NCBI RefSeq assembly: GCF_002005405.1
Contig: NZ_CP019728.1
Span: 1,550,001-1,614,000 of the forward strand
Origin: Jeotgalibaca dankookensis
GTDB taxonomy: Bacteria > Bacillota > Bacilli > Lactobacillales > Aerococcaceae
Length of the DNA stretch: 64,000 nucleotides
Direction: 5' to 3'
Part shown: in pieces, positions 1 to 7,417 of the stretch
Layout: every line of letters begins with the position of its first letter
Numbering within the stretch: the stretch's first letter is position 1
Program-made: the position numbers and the translations under genes
The notes under the pieces: generated by a model
What the model was told of the DNA's origin: nothing
The model's input: the letters and a program-made list of their open reading frames with translations, nothing else
Databases searched by the model: none

Positions 1-1587
1 ACGTTCAGCTATTCTTAACCCCCGTCCTATTTGTTGCGTAAATACAATGGGGGATTCGGTTGGCCGCAACATCAAAACTGTATTAACGCTCGGTATATCA
101 ATTCCTTCATTAAAAATATCGACAGTAAAGATAACTTCAAGCTGAGCAGTTTCGCTTTCTAATAGACGAATTTGGCGTTGGCGTTCGTCTTGGGTATCTT
201 CACCAGTTAAATAGCTACTTAAAATTCCACGTTTATTGAATTCAGCTGCCATAAATGCAGCATGCTTCTTAGTGATACAAAATCCTAATACACGTCTTTT
301 AGAATCATCGTGCCCATAGAAACGCATTTTTTCTACAATAAAATCTACTCGACTAGAAATATTTAATTTTTCGGCAATTTCATCTGGTCTTAGGGTGTTA
401 TCGCTCAGGTCAACATCACTTTGATCCGTTATACCGTAATAGTGAAACGGAACCAACAATCCTTCTTTTAAAGCTTCTCTTAAACGTACATCAACCGCTA
501 AATTATTACCGAACAAATCAAAAACATTCCCTTCGTCACTCCGTTCTGGCGTTGCGGTCATACCAAGGAGAAAGTCTGGCTTAAAATAATCAATAACTTT
601 TTGATAACTTGGACTAGTAGCGTGATGTGCTTCATCTATTACAATATAGTCAAATTCATCTCTTTCATATTGTTCATACTCACGAGACATGGTTTGAATG
701 GTCGCAAACAAATAGTCAGCACCGTAACTTTTCTTATTCCCAGTTAATAATCCCATTTTATTCTTTGGAACAGCAACAACCTTTGCAAATGATTCAAGTG
801 ATTTTTCAAGAATCGTTTCTCGGTGAACTAGAAAAAGCATCTTTTTTGGCTTAACTTGTTGAACATCAAAAGCTGCCATAAAGGTTTTACCTGTACCTGT
901 TGCAGCTACCGCTATGGCACGGTCATTGCCATTCTCACGTAATAGGGCTAATTCTTGTATTGCCTTCGTCTGCATCACATTTGGTGTTAACCTTGGCATC
1001 AACGGGTAGGTAAAAAGCTGACGTGCGTTGAAGTCTGATGAATGGATGGTATCTTGATAACGTACTCCCTGATAATGACGTTCAAACTCCACCATGTAAT
1101 CTTCTGATGTCACAAGACTCTTTTCCCAGATATCGTGGAAGCTTCCTTTAAGATCGTTTAGAAACTCTTGATTTGATTCATCGTTTTTTGCAATGACTTG
1201 TAAATTCCATTCGATGTTACTCTTCAAGGCATAATTGGTTAAATTTGAAGATCCTATAATAATTTTATAAAAAGAATCATATTCAAATATATAAGCTTTT
1301 GGATGGAATCCTTGTGTTTTGGTTGCCAAAAACACACGGACATCTACTCCCGCAAACGCCTTTACTCTCCTAACTGCTTTAGGATCAGTAAAGTTTAAAT
1401 AGGTCCCAGTTATAAATTTTCCTTTAACCCCTTTTTCAGTAGCAATTTTAAAACTATCCAGTAATAGTTGAACGCCAGAATAGCTAATAAAAGCGATATT
1501 AAAATAGAACTGCCGGCACTCTGTTAAAGATTCTGTCAGTTCATCTAATAAATTTTTCTGACTGGTATTATTGACCAATGTATACAT
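1..1587 (-). CDS. PLD-domain DEAD/DEAH-box helicase, C-terminus cut by window edge
   Basis: The open frame runs from an ATG at 1587 (AGAGGG ribosome site) to base 1 without a stop, so the C-terminus lies outside the window; 529 codons are visible. The N-terminal ~170 residues look like a phospholipase-D-type nuclease domain (HPKAYIF followed by GSSNLTN). A superfamily 2 helicase core follows, with Walker A ATGTGKT, DEAH box IDEAHH, motif III MTATPE and motif VI QQIGRGLR at the very edge. Full-length relatives usually carry a C-terminal DUF3427 domain. The gene starts 18 nt after the NUDIX gene, so the two are probably cotranscribed. This pairing recurs in Firmicutes and may be a nucleic-acid repair or defence module; the role is inferred. 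Confidence 0.85.
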   Translation of the reverse strand, partial: MYTLVNNTSQKNLLDELTESLTECRQFYFNIAFISYSGVQLLLDSFKIATEKGVKGKFITGTYLNFTDPKAVRRVKAFAGVDVRVFLATKTQGFHPKAYIFEYDSFYKIIIGSSNLTNYALKSNIEWNLQVIAKNDESNQEFLNDLKGSFHDIWEKSLVTSEDYMVEFERHYQGVRYQDTIHSSDFNARQLFTYPLMPRLTPNVMQTKAIQELALLRENGNDRAIAVAATGTGKTFMAAFDVQQVKPKKMLFLVHRETILEKSLESFAKVVAVPKNKMGLLTGNKKSYGADYLFATIQTMSREYEQYERDEFDYIVIDEAHHATSPSYQKVIDYFKPDFLLGMTATPERSDEGNVFDLFGNNLAVDVRLREALKEGLLVPFHYYGITDQSDVDLSDNTLRPDEIAEKLNISSRVDFIVEKMRFYGHDDSKRRVLGFCITKKHAAFMAAEFNKRGILSSYLTGEDTQDERQRQIRLLESETAQLEVIFTVDIFNEGIDIPSVNTVLMLRPTESPIVFTQQIGRGLRIAER

Positions 1588-1605
1588 AGACCGACCCTCT
1601 TTCTA

Positions 1606-2001
1606 TTAATCGTTTTTATTGACCAAAAGGTTAATGGTCGGAATATCCGCTGGTGCCCATTCTAGGAGCTCAAGCTTATCAACAGGAACCCATTTGACAG
1701 CAACGTGCTCTGTGAGGGTAGGCACCCCTTCTGTTAGCATACATTTGAATGTTGTTAAATGAACAAAAGCAAAATTATATTCATATTTTGTAGTCGTTAT
1801 TTTTTCTTTCACAACAATTTCACACAAAAGTTCTTCTCGAATCTCACGTTCAAGGGCTTCTTTTCCAGTTTCGCCTGGTTCAATTTTACCACCAGGAAAC
1901 TCCCACAAATAAGCTAAAGCTTTGCCAGGACCCCTTTGCGCACAAAGAATTTTCCCTTCTGATTCAATAACCGCTCCTACGACATGAATTTCTTTTTTCA
2001 T
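1606..2001 (-). CDS. NUDIX hydrolase, MutT-like (deoxy)nucleoside triphosphate pyrophosphohydrolase
   Basis: This 131-residue protein carries a clear Nudix box at about residues 37-59: GGKIEPGET followed by REIREEL, matching G-x5-E-x7-REUxEE. The family hydrolyses oxidised or non-canonical nucleoside triphosphates such as 8-oxo-dGTP with Mg2+. The WEFPGGK motif and short length match MutT/CTP pyrophosphohydrolase-type members. The ATG at 2001 has an AGAGG site six bases upstream. It is the first gene of a pair with the PLD-helicase that starts 18 nt downstream, which suggests a joint role in nucleic acid quality control or defence. Confidence 0.88.
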   Translation of the reverse strand: MKKEIHVVGAVIESEGKILCAQRGPGKALAYLWEFPGGKIEPGETGKEALEREIREELLCEIVVKEKITTTKYEYNFAFVHLTTFKCMLTEGVPTLTEHVAVKWVPVDKLELLEWAPADIPTINLLVNKND

Positions 2002-2641
2002 AATATGCCTCTTTCTTTTTTAACTACCGTGATAACAAAACAAAAAAGAACCATATAATGTTCTTTTTAGATCTTAAATTCAATTAATATTTATTATAGA
2101 GAAAATTTATTTTATCATTATGTTTAATGTAATTTTTCATACATTTTTTTGTTATTTAACAATAGTTATAGAATAATGGGCTTCAAAATTTTTTTCTTGA
2201 ATAAGTCAATGGAGTAATACTATATGACCATTAGTGCTTCTCACCTCTGTTATTTTTAGATAAACAATAGATGTCATCTTTAGTATTATTACATTAATAT
2301 AAATGTGAATTAACACTTATTTGAAAACGATCTTTATTGAAGTCATAAATATTATGTTCAATACAGATAAATGATAAAACACAGTTTTTTTAAAATCCTA
2401 TTCTTATAATCGAAAGTTCATCTATCTCGGGAGTCGGGTGGTACTTCTAATGTGTGTCTATCAAGACCGTCCCTTATTTTGTAAGTCAAAAAGTAGAAAA
2501 TAAGTTCCTCAATCTCCTATATGTCTCTTAGCGCTGGTAAAATGGTCGACTCATGAAAAATGCAATTAAGAAATTATTAATGTAGTTGCATTGTGTTGTA
2601 AATTTTCCTACATTAAATTTATTTAAAGTTTTAATCGTTAT
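2002..2641. other. AT-rich intergenic region, no gene recognised
   Basis: No open frame with a ribosome site stands out. A 9-bp inverted repeat (AAAAAGAAC at 2043-2051, GTTCTTTTT at 2060-2068) lies in the probable leader of the NUDIX gene and could be a weak terminator or leader hairpin. The rest, including a less AT-rich patch near 2420-2480, matches nothing I recognise. Confidence 0.5.
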
Positions 2642-2679
2642 TAAAAAACCTATTATACTTTATTGTTCACAAAGTATAA
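2642..2679 (-). terminator. Rho-independent terminator of the adenine methylase gene
   Basis: The arms TTATACTTT (2653-2661) and AAAGTATAA (2671-2679) form a 9-bp hairpin. On the minus strand it is followed by six T residues (2643-2648). The upstream arm overlaps the last codons and stop of the methylase gene. Confidence 0.65.
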
Positions 2680-3506
2680 TTGCTAATCAAAACTTCATCT
2701 ATCTTTCCTCTTTTACTCCCAACTGAATTAATACTCCTTCTCGCTGCTATAATTTCAACATTATAATCCTTGTATAAATCTTCAATGAAGTCTACTTTTG
2801 AATTCGATAAAAGAAACTTCACATTCCGAGCATTCAATTCATCACACACATTTTTTAAACGTATTTGATCATTTTTTCCAAATTTTGAATTGGTATATCC
2901 TGTGAAACTCACGGTAGTATTTAGAGGTACATAGGGTGGATCTATGTACACAAAAGAACCTGATTCTACACTTCGTAAAACTCCTTCGAAGTCTCCCGTT
3001 AAAAATTTGATATTATTGCTATTAAAGTATTTATTTAAGTCTAATAAATTTTCTTTATTAACTATATTTGGATTTTTGTATCTCCCATATGGTGTATTAA
3101 AGTGGCCTTTACTATTTACCCGATATAAACCATTATACCCTGTTTTGTTCAAATAAATTAATCTTGAAGCCTTTTCTATACTAGTCCATTCACTATACGT
3201 ATCACTTCTATCAATTGCTCTCATTCTATAATAATACTCTTCTGTATTTTCATGTTTTTCTAAGTCTTTGATAAGTTGCTCAACATCCGTTTTAATTACT
3301 CTATAAGCATTAATTAGATCTTCGTTAAAATCATTTACGACAGCTCTATTAGGCTTCAAATCTAAAAAAACTGCTCCTCCTCCTAAAAATGGTTCGTAGT
3401 AATTACTTATTGTTGACCTTTCGGGTATTCGTTCTCTTATAGAAGGTAAAAGTTGCCTTTTACCACCTGCCCACTTTAAAAACGGTTGGATGGATTTTGT
3501 CTTCAT
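2667..3506 (-). CDS. dam: DNA adenine methyltransferase, Dam/D12 class
   Basis: The 279-residue product has the hallmarks of class D12 N6-adenine methylases: SAM-binding motif FLKWAGGKRQLL near the N-terminus, YEPFLGGGAVF, and catalytic DPPY near residue 195. The family methylates the N6 of adenine in short sites such as GATC. I chose the internal ATG at 3506 because AAGGAAG lies upstream of it and the homology begins there; a longer frame opens at 3557. No cognate restriction endonuclease adjoins it. A terminator separates it from the five-gene operon upstream, so it may be a solitary, possibly phage-derived, methylase or a self-protection factor for the neighbouring putative defence system. 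Confidence 0.88.
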   Translation of the reverse strand: MKTKSIQPFLKWAGGKRQLLPSIRERIPERSTISNYYEPFLGGGAVFLDLKPNRAVVNDFNEDLINAYRVIKTDVEQLIKDLEKHENTEEYYYRMRAIDRSDTYSEWTSIEKASRLIYLNKTGYNGLYRVNSKGHFNTPYGRYKNPNIVNKENLLDLNKYFNSNNIKFLTGDFEGVLRSVESGSFVYIDPPYVPLNTTVSFTGYTNSKFGKNDQIRLKNVCDELNARNVKFLLSNSKVDFIEDLYKDYNVEIIAARRSINSVGSKRGKIDEVLISNYTL

Positions 3507-3825
3507 TATATTTTCTTCCTTATCTATCGCAATTTTTATAATTATACTAAATACCAATAATTATCATATCACGAACTTGGGTTCGTTCCAATCCTTCTAC
3601 GCTCATTAAATAAGCAGAAAGTAAAGTAATGGCTAGGACATAATATTTAATGACTAATCTTTAACAATTTAGCACTCCAGTACTATTTAAGTTCAACTTT
3701 TGAGCAATTAATTCCTATATATATCTACTACAATTGAAAAAATTAAAATCGATATCTTTTATTAAATCTTATAATACTCTGTATTTACTTATTAATAGAA
3801 AAAGTATACCTTAGAATATAAAAAT
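3507..3825. other. AT-rich intergenic region upstream of the methylase
   Basis: No coding frame is seen. The stretch should hold the methylase promoter, but its very high AT content gives several weak candidates and no convincing one. Confidence 0.4.
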
Positions 3826-3866
3826 ATAAAGCCATTTACATTTTACTGGTGATGTAAGTGGCTTTT
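3826..3866 (-). terminator. Terminator of the five-gene putative defence operon
   Basis: AAAGCCATTTACAT (3828-3841) pairs with ATGTAAGTGGCTTTT (3852-3866) apart from one mismatch, and on the minus strand a T-rich tail follows. It lies 20 nt after the last gene and separates this operon from the methylase gene. Confidence 0.7.
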
Positions 3867-3886
3867 ACTTAAAATTGTTTTTGCTT

Positions 3887-4636
3887 CTACAAGATTAATG
3901 TACTTCTGAGTTCTAGATACCATGATCTCAAATTTTTTGTTAATTCAAATGTTTGTTCTTTTAATAACTCTTCATGCAAAACACTTGGATCATTTGACAA
4001 TTTATCAAAAATGATTTCTCTCGTAATCGAATCAAAATTATTACCATATAGTTGAATCATCAAACATTCTTTAATAGTTTTATAGTTACTCAAATCTTTA
4101 ATAAAAGAAAGTACCTTTTCATCTGTTTTCTTTAAACTCAACGTAAAGAATTTAGATGTTGGAATAAAAAAACTTTCAATGACTGATAAATAATTAAGGT
4201 AAATAAGCGTATCAATCAAAACCCGACCTACATCTTCCCCATCTTTACTTGCGCAAGTAAAGTTAAAAACTGATTCACTAATATTTTCTTTTGAAATATT
4301 ATCAAGTAAAAAAAATACGGAAAACAGGCTTTTATTTTTCGGAAATTTGTTCAAAGGGTTAACTTCGATAAACTTCTCATTATTAAAAAAATTAACAAAA
4401 TTATCTTTATCAAACTTATTTATTTTTATCGTATTTCCCATTAGGCTATTTACATCAATAGCATAATTTATTACTTTTTTATTTTTTAATACAGATGCAT
4501 CGTATTCTACATTAGTATTTTCACTATTTTTTCTTACAATATAGTCCGATTCAGCAGCTGAAGTGTTTCTTTCTTCCTCTAAACTTAATGAATCCACATT
4601 TAATAAATCATCCCAATCCAAGTCAAAATATTCCAT
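3887..4636 (-). CDS. Unrecognised 249-residue protein, last gene of the putative defence operon
   Basis: I do not recognise this family. The first ~25 residues are strongly acidic (DLDWDD, LEEER), then comes a low-complexity polar linker. From about residue 60 there is a likely globular domain rich in Phe, Asn and Lys with predicted helices; no catalytic motif or membrane segment is evident. It starts 13 nt after the stop of the preceding gene, with a GAAAGGGG ribosome site. Position and spacing make it a component of the same complex or pathway as the SMC-like ATPase and PLD-helicase upstream. It could be an adaptor, inhibitor or specificity subunit; no function is claimed. Confidence 0.75.
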   Translation of the reverse strand: MEYFDLDWDDLLNVDSLSLEEERNTSAAESDYIVRKNSENTNVEYDASVLKNKKVINYAIDVNSLMGNTIKINKFDKDNFVNFFNNEKFIEVNPLNKFPKNKSLFSVFFLLDNISKENISESVFNFTCASKDGEDVGRVLIDTLIYLNYLSVIESFFIPTSKFFTLSLKKTDEKVLSFIKDLSNYKTIKECLMIQLYGNNFDSITREIIFDKLSNDPSVLHEELLKEQTFELTKNLRSWYLELRSTLIL

Positions 4637-4649
4637 GATTGGACCCCTT

Positions 4650-5192
4650 TCAAATATTCAAAATATCCTCTATTTCTTCATCTGTTTCTTGTTTCAAAAA
4701 AAGCTTTTTGTCTTCTTCTACTTTTTCAGACAATAATTCGGGTGCTGTTAGATTTTCATCTAGTAGGACATCTATTACTAATTCTTTACTTGTCTTTTCT
4801 AATAGTGTAGAATAATTTTCGCCTATTTTTTCTATTCCATATAAAGCATGCGCTTTTATTTCTTCTAAGAGGGTTTTAGTTTCCACTGTACTATCATCTA
4901 TATTGAAAACCTGAGCAGCTGTTAAAGCTCTCCCTTGGTATACTTTCTCATGTTGTAGAAAGATAAATAAAATATTCTCAAGTTGGCTTCTTCTTTGAAA
5001 ATACGTTCTGGAAACTTCAAGTCTATCATTTATCTCTAAATCTATTTCAGATTTCTTTCCAAAATAGATCCCTATTAACGCTGCTTCAACAAATAAATCC
5101 GCTCCACTTTGATATACAGAATTTTCTATTAAGGCTCTTGCTATGGATGCGTGTTTACCATTTAGTACAATATCACTCGAGATTAATGCCAT
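4650..5192 (-). CDS. Unrecognised 180-residue protein, possibly Dnd-associated
   Basis: This is a small, probably all-helical protein with an acidic C-terminus (EKVEEDKK, TDEEIEDIL). The stretch around residues 28-48 (SGADLFVEAALIGIYFGKK) recalls the pattern of small proteins annotated as associated with DNA phosphorothioation systems; this is a weak resemblance from memory, not an alignment. It begins 19 nt after the ATPase stop with a GGAGG site and precedes the 249-residue gene. In ABC three-component systems a small middle subunit often follows the SMC-like ATPase, which is a second possible reading. Confidence 0.72.
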   Translation of the reverse strand: MALISSDIVLNGKHASIARALIENSVYQSGADLFVEAALIGIYFGKKSEIDLEINDRLEVSRTYFQRRSQLENILFIFLQHEKVYQGRALTAAQVFNIDDSTVETKTLLEEIKAHALYGIEKIGENYSTLLEKTSKELVIDVLLDENLTAPELLSEKVEEDKKLFLKQETDEEIEDILNI

Positions 5193-5211
5193 TCAATTTC
5201 CTCCATTCTTT

Positions 5212-7230
5212 TTAAAGCACTTCTAATTCTTCATTGGTTAGAGCGTTTTCTCTTTCTGTTTTTGGAATAGATAGTTTATATTTTTTGCCTATATGTTCTT
5301 CTAGACTATCCTCAACTGGTCCTTTATATTGCCTTTCAGTACTAAAAAGAATTAATTGTTCCACAGACTGTGGTAACTTTTCTGAAATTCTTTTTGAAAA
5401 TTGATTGTCTAGCGTGGCAAAAGCAGCATCTAGTATTATTGCAAAATCCTTTTCATTACTATAATCATAATCCTGTCCTTTATTTTTCTCTTTAATTATC
5501 TCTTTATGAGCATCGATAATTGCAAGTATTAGTGACATGCTAATTGAAATTCTTTCACCTTCAGAAGGTGAAGCAGGAGATCCGTCAGCTTCAGTAACAC
5601 TATACTCAAAATTATCATTTAACGATAATTTTTTATTTTTATAAATTATCTCTGAAAAATGATTATTTGCTATTTTTTCAATTTGATATTTTCTTGCAAT
5701 TCGATCCTTTTTATTTCGTTCCTCTAAAATCATAATACTATCATCTATGAGGTCATACTTGATTTTATTAAAGATATTTTTATTTTTTTCATTTATTAAT
5801 TCCTTATATAATTTTTCCTTGGTGTTTAATTCTTTTTTTTCATTCTCAATATGATATTCTACTATATTTTTGCGTTTACTCAATTCTGAGATTCTATTTT
5901 TCAATTCTAGACGCTCATTGTTTTTTTGTTTGATTCCAATCGAATCGTTATTTCCAATCTTCTCACTCAATTCCAAAAGACTCTCTTTTTCAATACCCAT
6001 ATTATCTATCGTTTCGATATAATCATTTTTTATTCGTTGTAAATATTGGTAAGCAGTATTCATTCCCGCCATTTCATCTTTTAAATTATTTTGAAATATT
6101 CTCACTAATTGTGAATTGGATATTGGTGGTTGATAATTCCTTTGTTCTAAAAGATGATCCTTATGTCTGTCTGTTATTTTTTCTCCACAAATACATACTC
6201 CTCTTTTAATTATTTCATCAATTGCACTTGCTTGCATACTAGAAATTGTCTTTTTATCATATTCTTCATTAAAATTGATATTTCTATATTTTTTATTCAA
6301 AAGAGCCATCATCATCTTTATCCTGTAATTGTAACTATCAAATAATATATTCTTTCCCATTTCTTGGAGCTTTGAACTGTTTTTTTCAATCTTCCCTTCC
6401 AATTCTTTTCTTTGTTTTGTTAAATCTTGAATTTGGTCATATAGACTTAATTCATTGTCTAATTTATTAATTTTTGATTCACTTTCCTTTATCTCTTTTT
6501 GAATTTTATTATTTTCTAGTTTATAATCTTTTCGTAAATCTTCATGAATAATCATGTCGTGATTCAATTTCTTTATTTTTTTGTCATTAGTTCCCTCAGA
6601 TAGATTACTTTTATAGAATCTTTTCATATTATTCAAAGCTCTCAAAGAATTATCAAGAATATTAAATCCATTTATCGCTCCTATTGCATTTCGAATATCT
6701 GATCTGGATTTAGCGTTGTTGTTACCTAAATCATTTATCCTCTCTCCATCGAATAAAAAGTAATGAGACATTTCTTTAGTTAATATTTTATTTATCATTC
6801 TGTTAATTTTTTTTCCATCAAGAGTTGAATCTCCTGGTGGACTAGTTAATATTTTTGTTTCACCAGAACTATCTTTAAATTCTATACTTATTATTTCATT
6901 ATATATTTTATTACTTTTCCTATATACTTCCCTAAACCTAGTTATCTCGTAATCAATACCTTCTTCTTCTATCACTAACTGGACAGACAACTTTTCTTTT
7001 TCTTTATTACTCGTTTTTTGGACATACTTATTTAATAAATGCAGTTTATTGTCTAGTTCAGTTTCTTCGTCTCCGTATAAACACCATTTTATGGACTGCA
7101 TGAGAGTTGTTTTACCAGTGGAGTTTTCTGCTATGATAACTGAAACATTTTTTGTTGGACAAACTGAGAACTCTAAGTCCATTTCCATAAATTGTCGAAA
7201 ATTTCTAAGCTTTAAAGTTTTAATTTTCAT
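5212..7230 (-). CDS. DndD-like SMC/Rad50-type ABC ATPase
   Basis: The 672-residue product has split ABC halves around two coiled-coil arms. Walker A is AENSTGKT (residues 34-41), and a DndD-like FLFDGERI lies near residue 165. Long Lys/Glu-rich coiled coils flank a short CICGEK turn near residue 344 that resembles a reduced zinc hook. The signature is PSEGER near 550 and Walker B is ILDAAFATLD near 600, followed by LILFSTE. Layout and motifs match DndD of DNA phosphorothioation systems and related defence ATPases. I chose the ATG at 7230, with GAGAGGG upstream; an in-frame TTG at 7236 lies too close to that site. It overlaps the 65-residue gene by 11 nt. It probably couples ATP binding to DNA sensing by the PLD-helicase. 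Confidence 0.85.
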   Translation of the reverse strand: MKIKTLKLRNFRQFMEMDLEFSVCPTKNVSVIIAENSTGKTTLMQSIKWCLYGDEETELDNKLHLLNKYVQKTSNKEKEKLSVQLVIEEEGIDYEITRFREVYRKSNKIYNEIISIEFKDSSGETKILTSPPGDSTLDGKKINRMINKILTKEMSHYFLFDGERINDLGNNNAKSRSDIRNAIGAINGFNILDNSLRALNNMKRFYKSNLSEGTNDKKIKKLNHDMIIHEDLRKDYKLENNKIQKEIKESESKINKLDNELSLYDQIQDLTKQRKELEGKIEKNSSKLQEMGKNILFDSYNYRIKMMMALLNKKYRNINFNEEYDKKTISSMQASAIDEIIKRGVCICGEKITDRHKDHLLEQRNYQPPISNSQLVRIFQNNLKDEMAGMNTAYQYLQRIKNDYIETIDNMGIEKESLLELSEKIGNNDSIGIKQKNNERLELKNRISELSKRKNIVEYHIENEKKELNTKEKLYKELINEKNKNIFNKIKYDLIDDSIMILEERNKKDRIARKYQIEKIANNHFSEIIYKNKKLSLNDNFEYSVTEADGSPASPSEGERISISMSLILAIIDAHKEIIKEKNKGQDYDYSNEKDFAIILDAAFATLDNQFSKRISEKLPQSVEQLILFSTERQYKGPVEDSLEEHIGKKYKLSIPKTERENALTNEELEVL

Positions 7231-7417
7231 AGTCAATTCCCTCTCGTATTGCTATTTTAACTGAGATTTCGTCTACTTTATTATAGTATTCCCTTTCCTT
7301 CTCACTAGTATCTTTTGCTGTTGGAAATGGATTTTCTTTATATATCCTTTTTTCATTCTGCAAAATATACTTCAAAATTTCCTTTATATCTTCATTATTT
7401 ATTAAATCCATATTCAT
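7220..7417 (-). CDS. 65-residue unknown protein overlapping both operon neighbours
   Basis: The product is a charged peptide of up to 65 residues with no membrane segment and an N-terminal half likely to be helical. It overlaps the helicase gene upstream (7395-7417) and the ATPase gene downstream (7220-7230), which indicates translational coupling and makes it unlikely to be a chance frame. GGAGG precedes two possible ATGs, at 7417 and 7411; the second has the better spacing (nine bases). I recognise no family. It may be a small subunit bridging helicase and ATPase, or a regulator such as an antitoxin. Confidence 0.65.
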   Translation of the reverse strand: MNMDLINNEDIKEILKYILQNEKRIYKENPFPTAKDTSEKEREYYNKVDEISVKIAIREGIDYEN

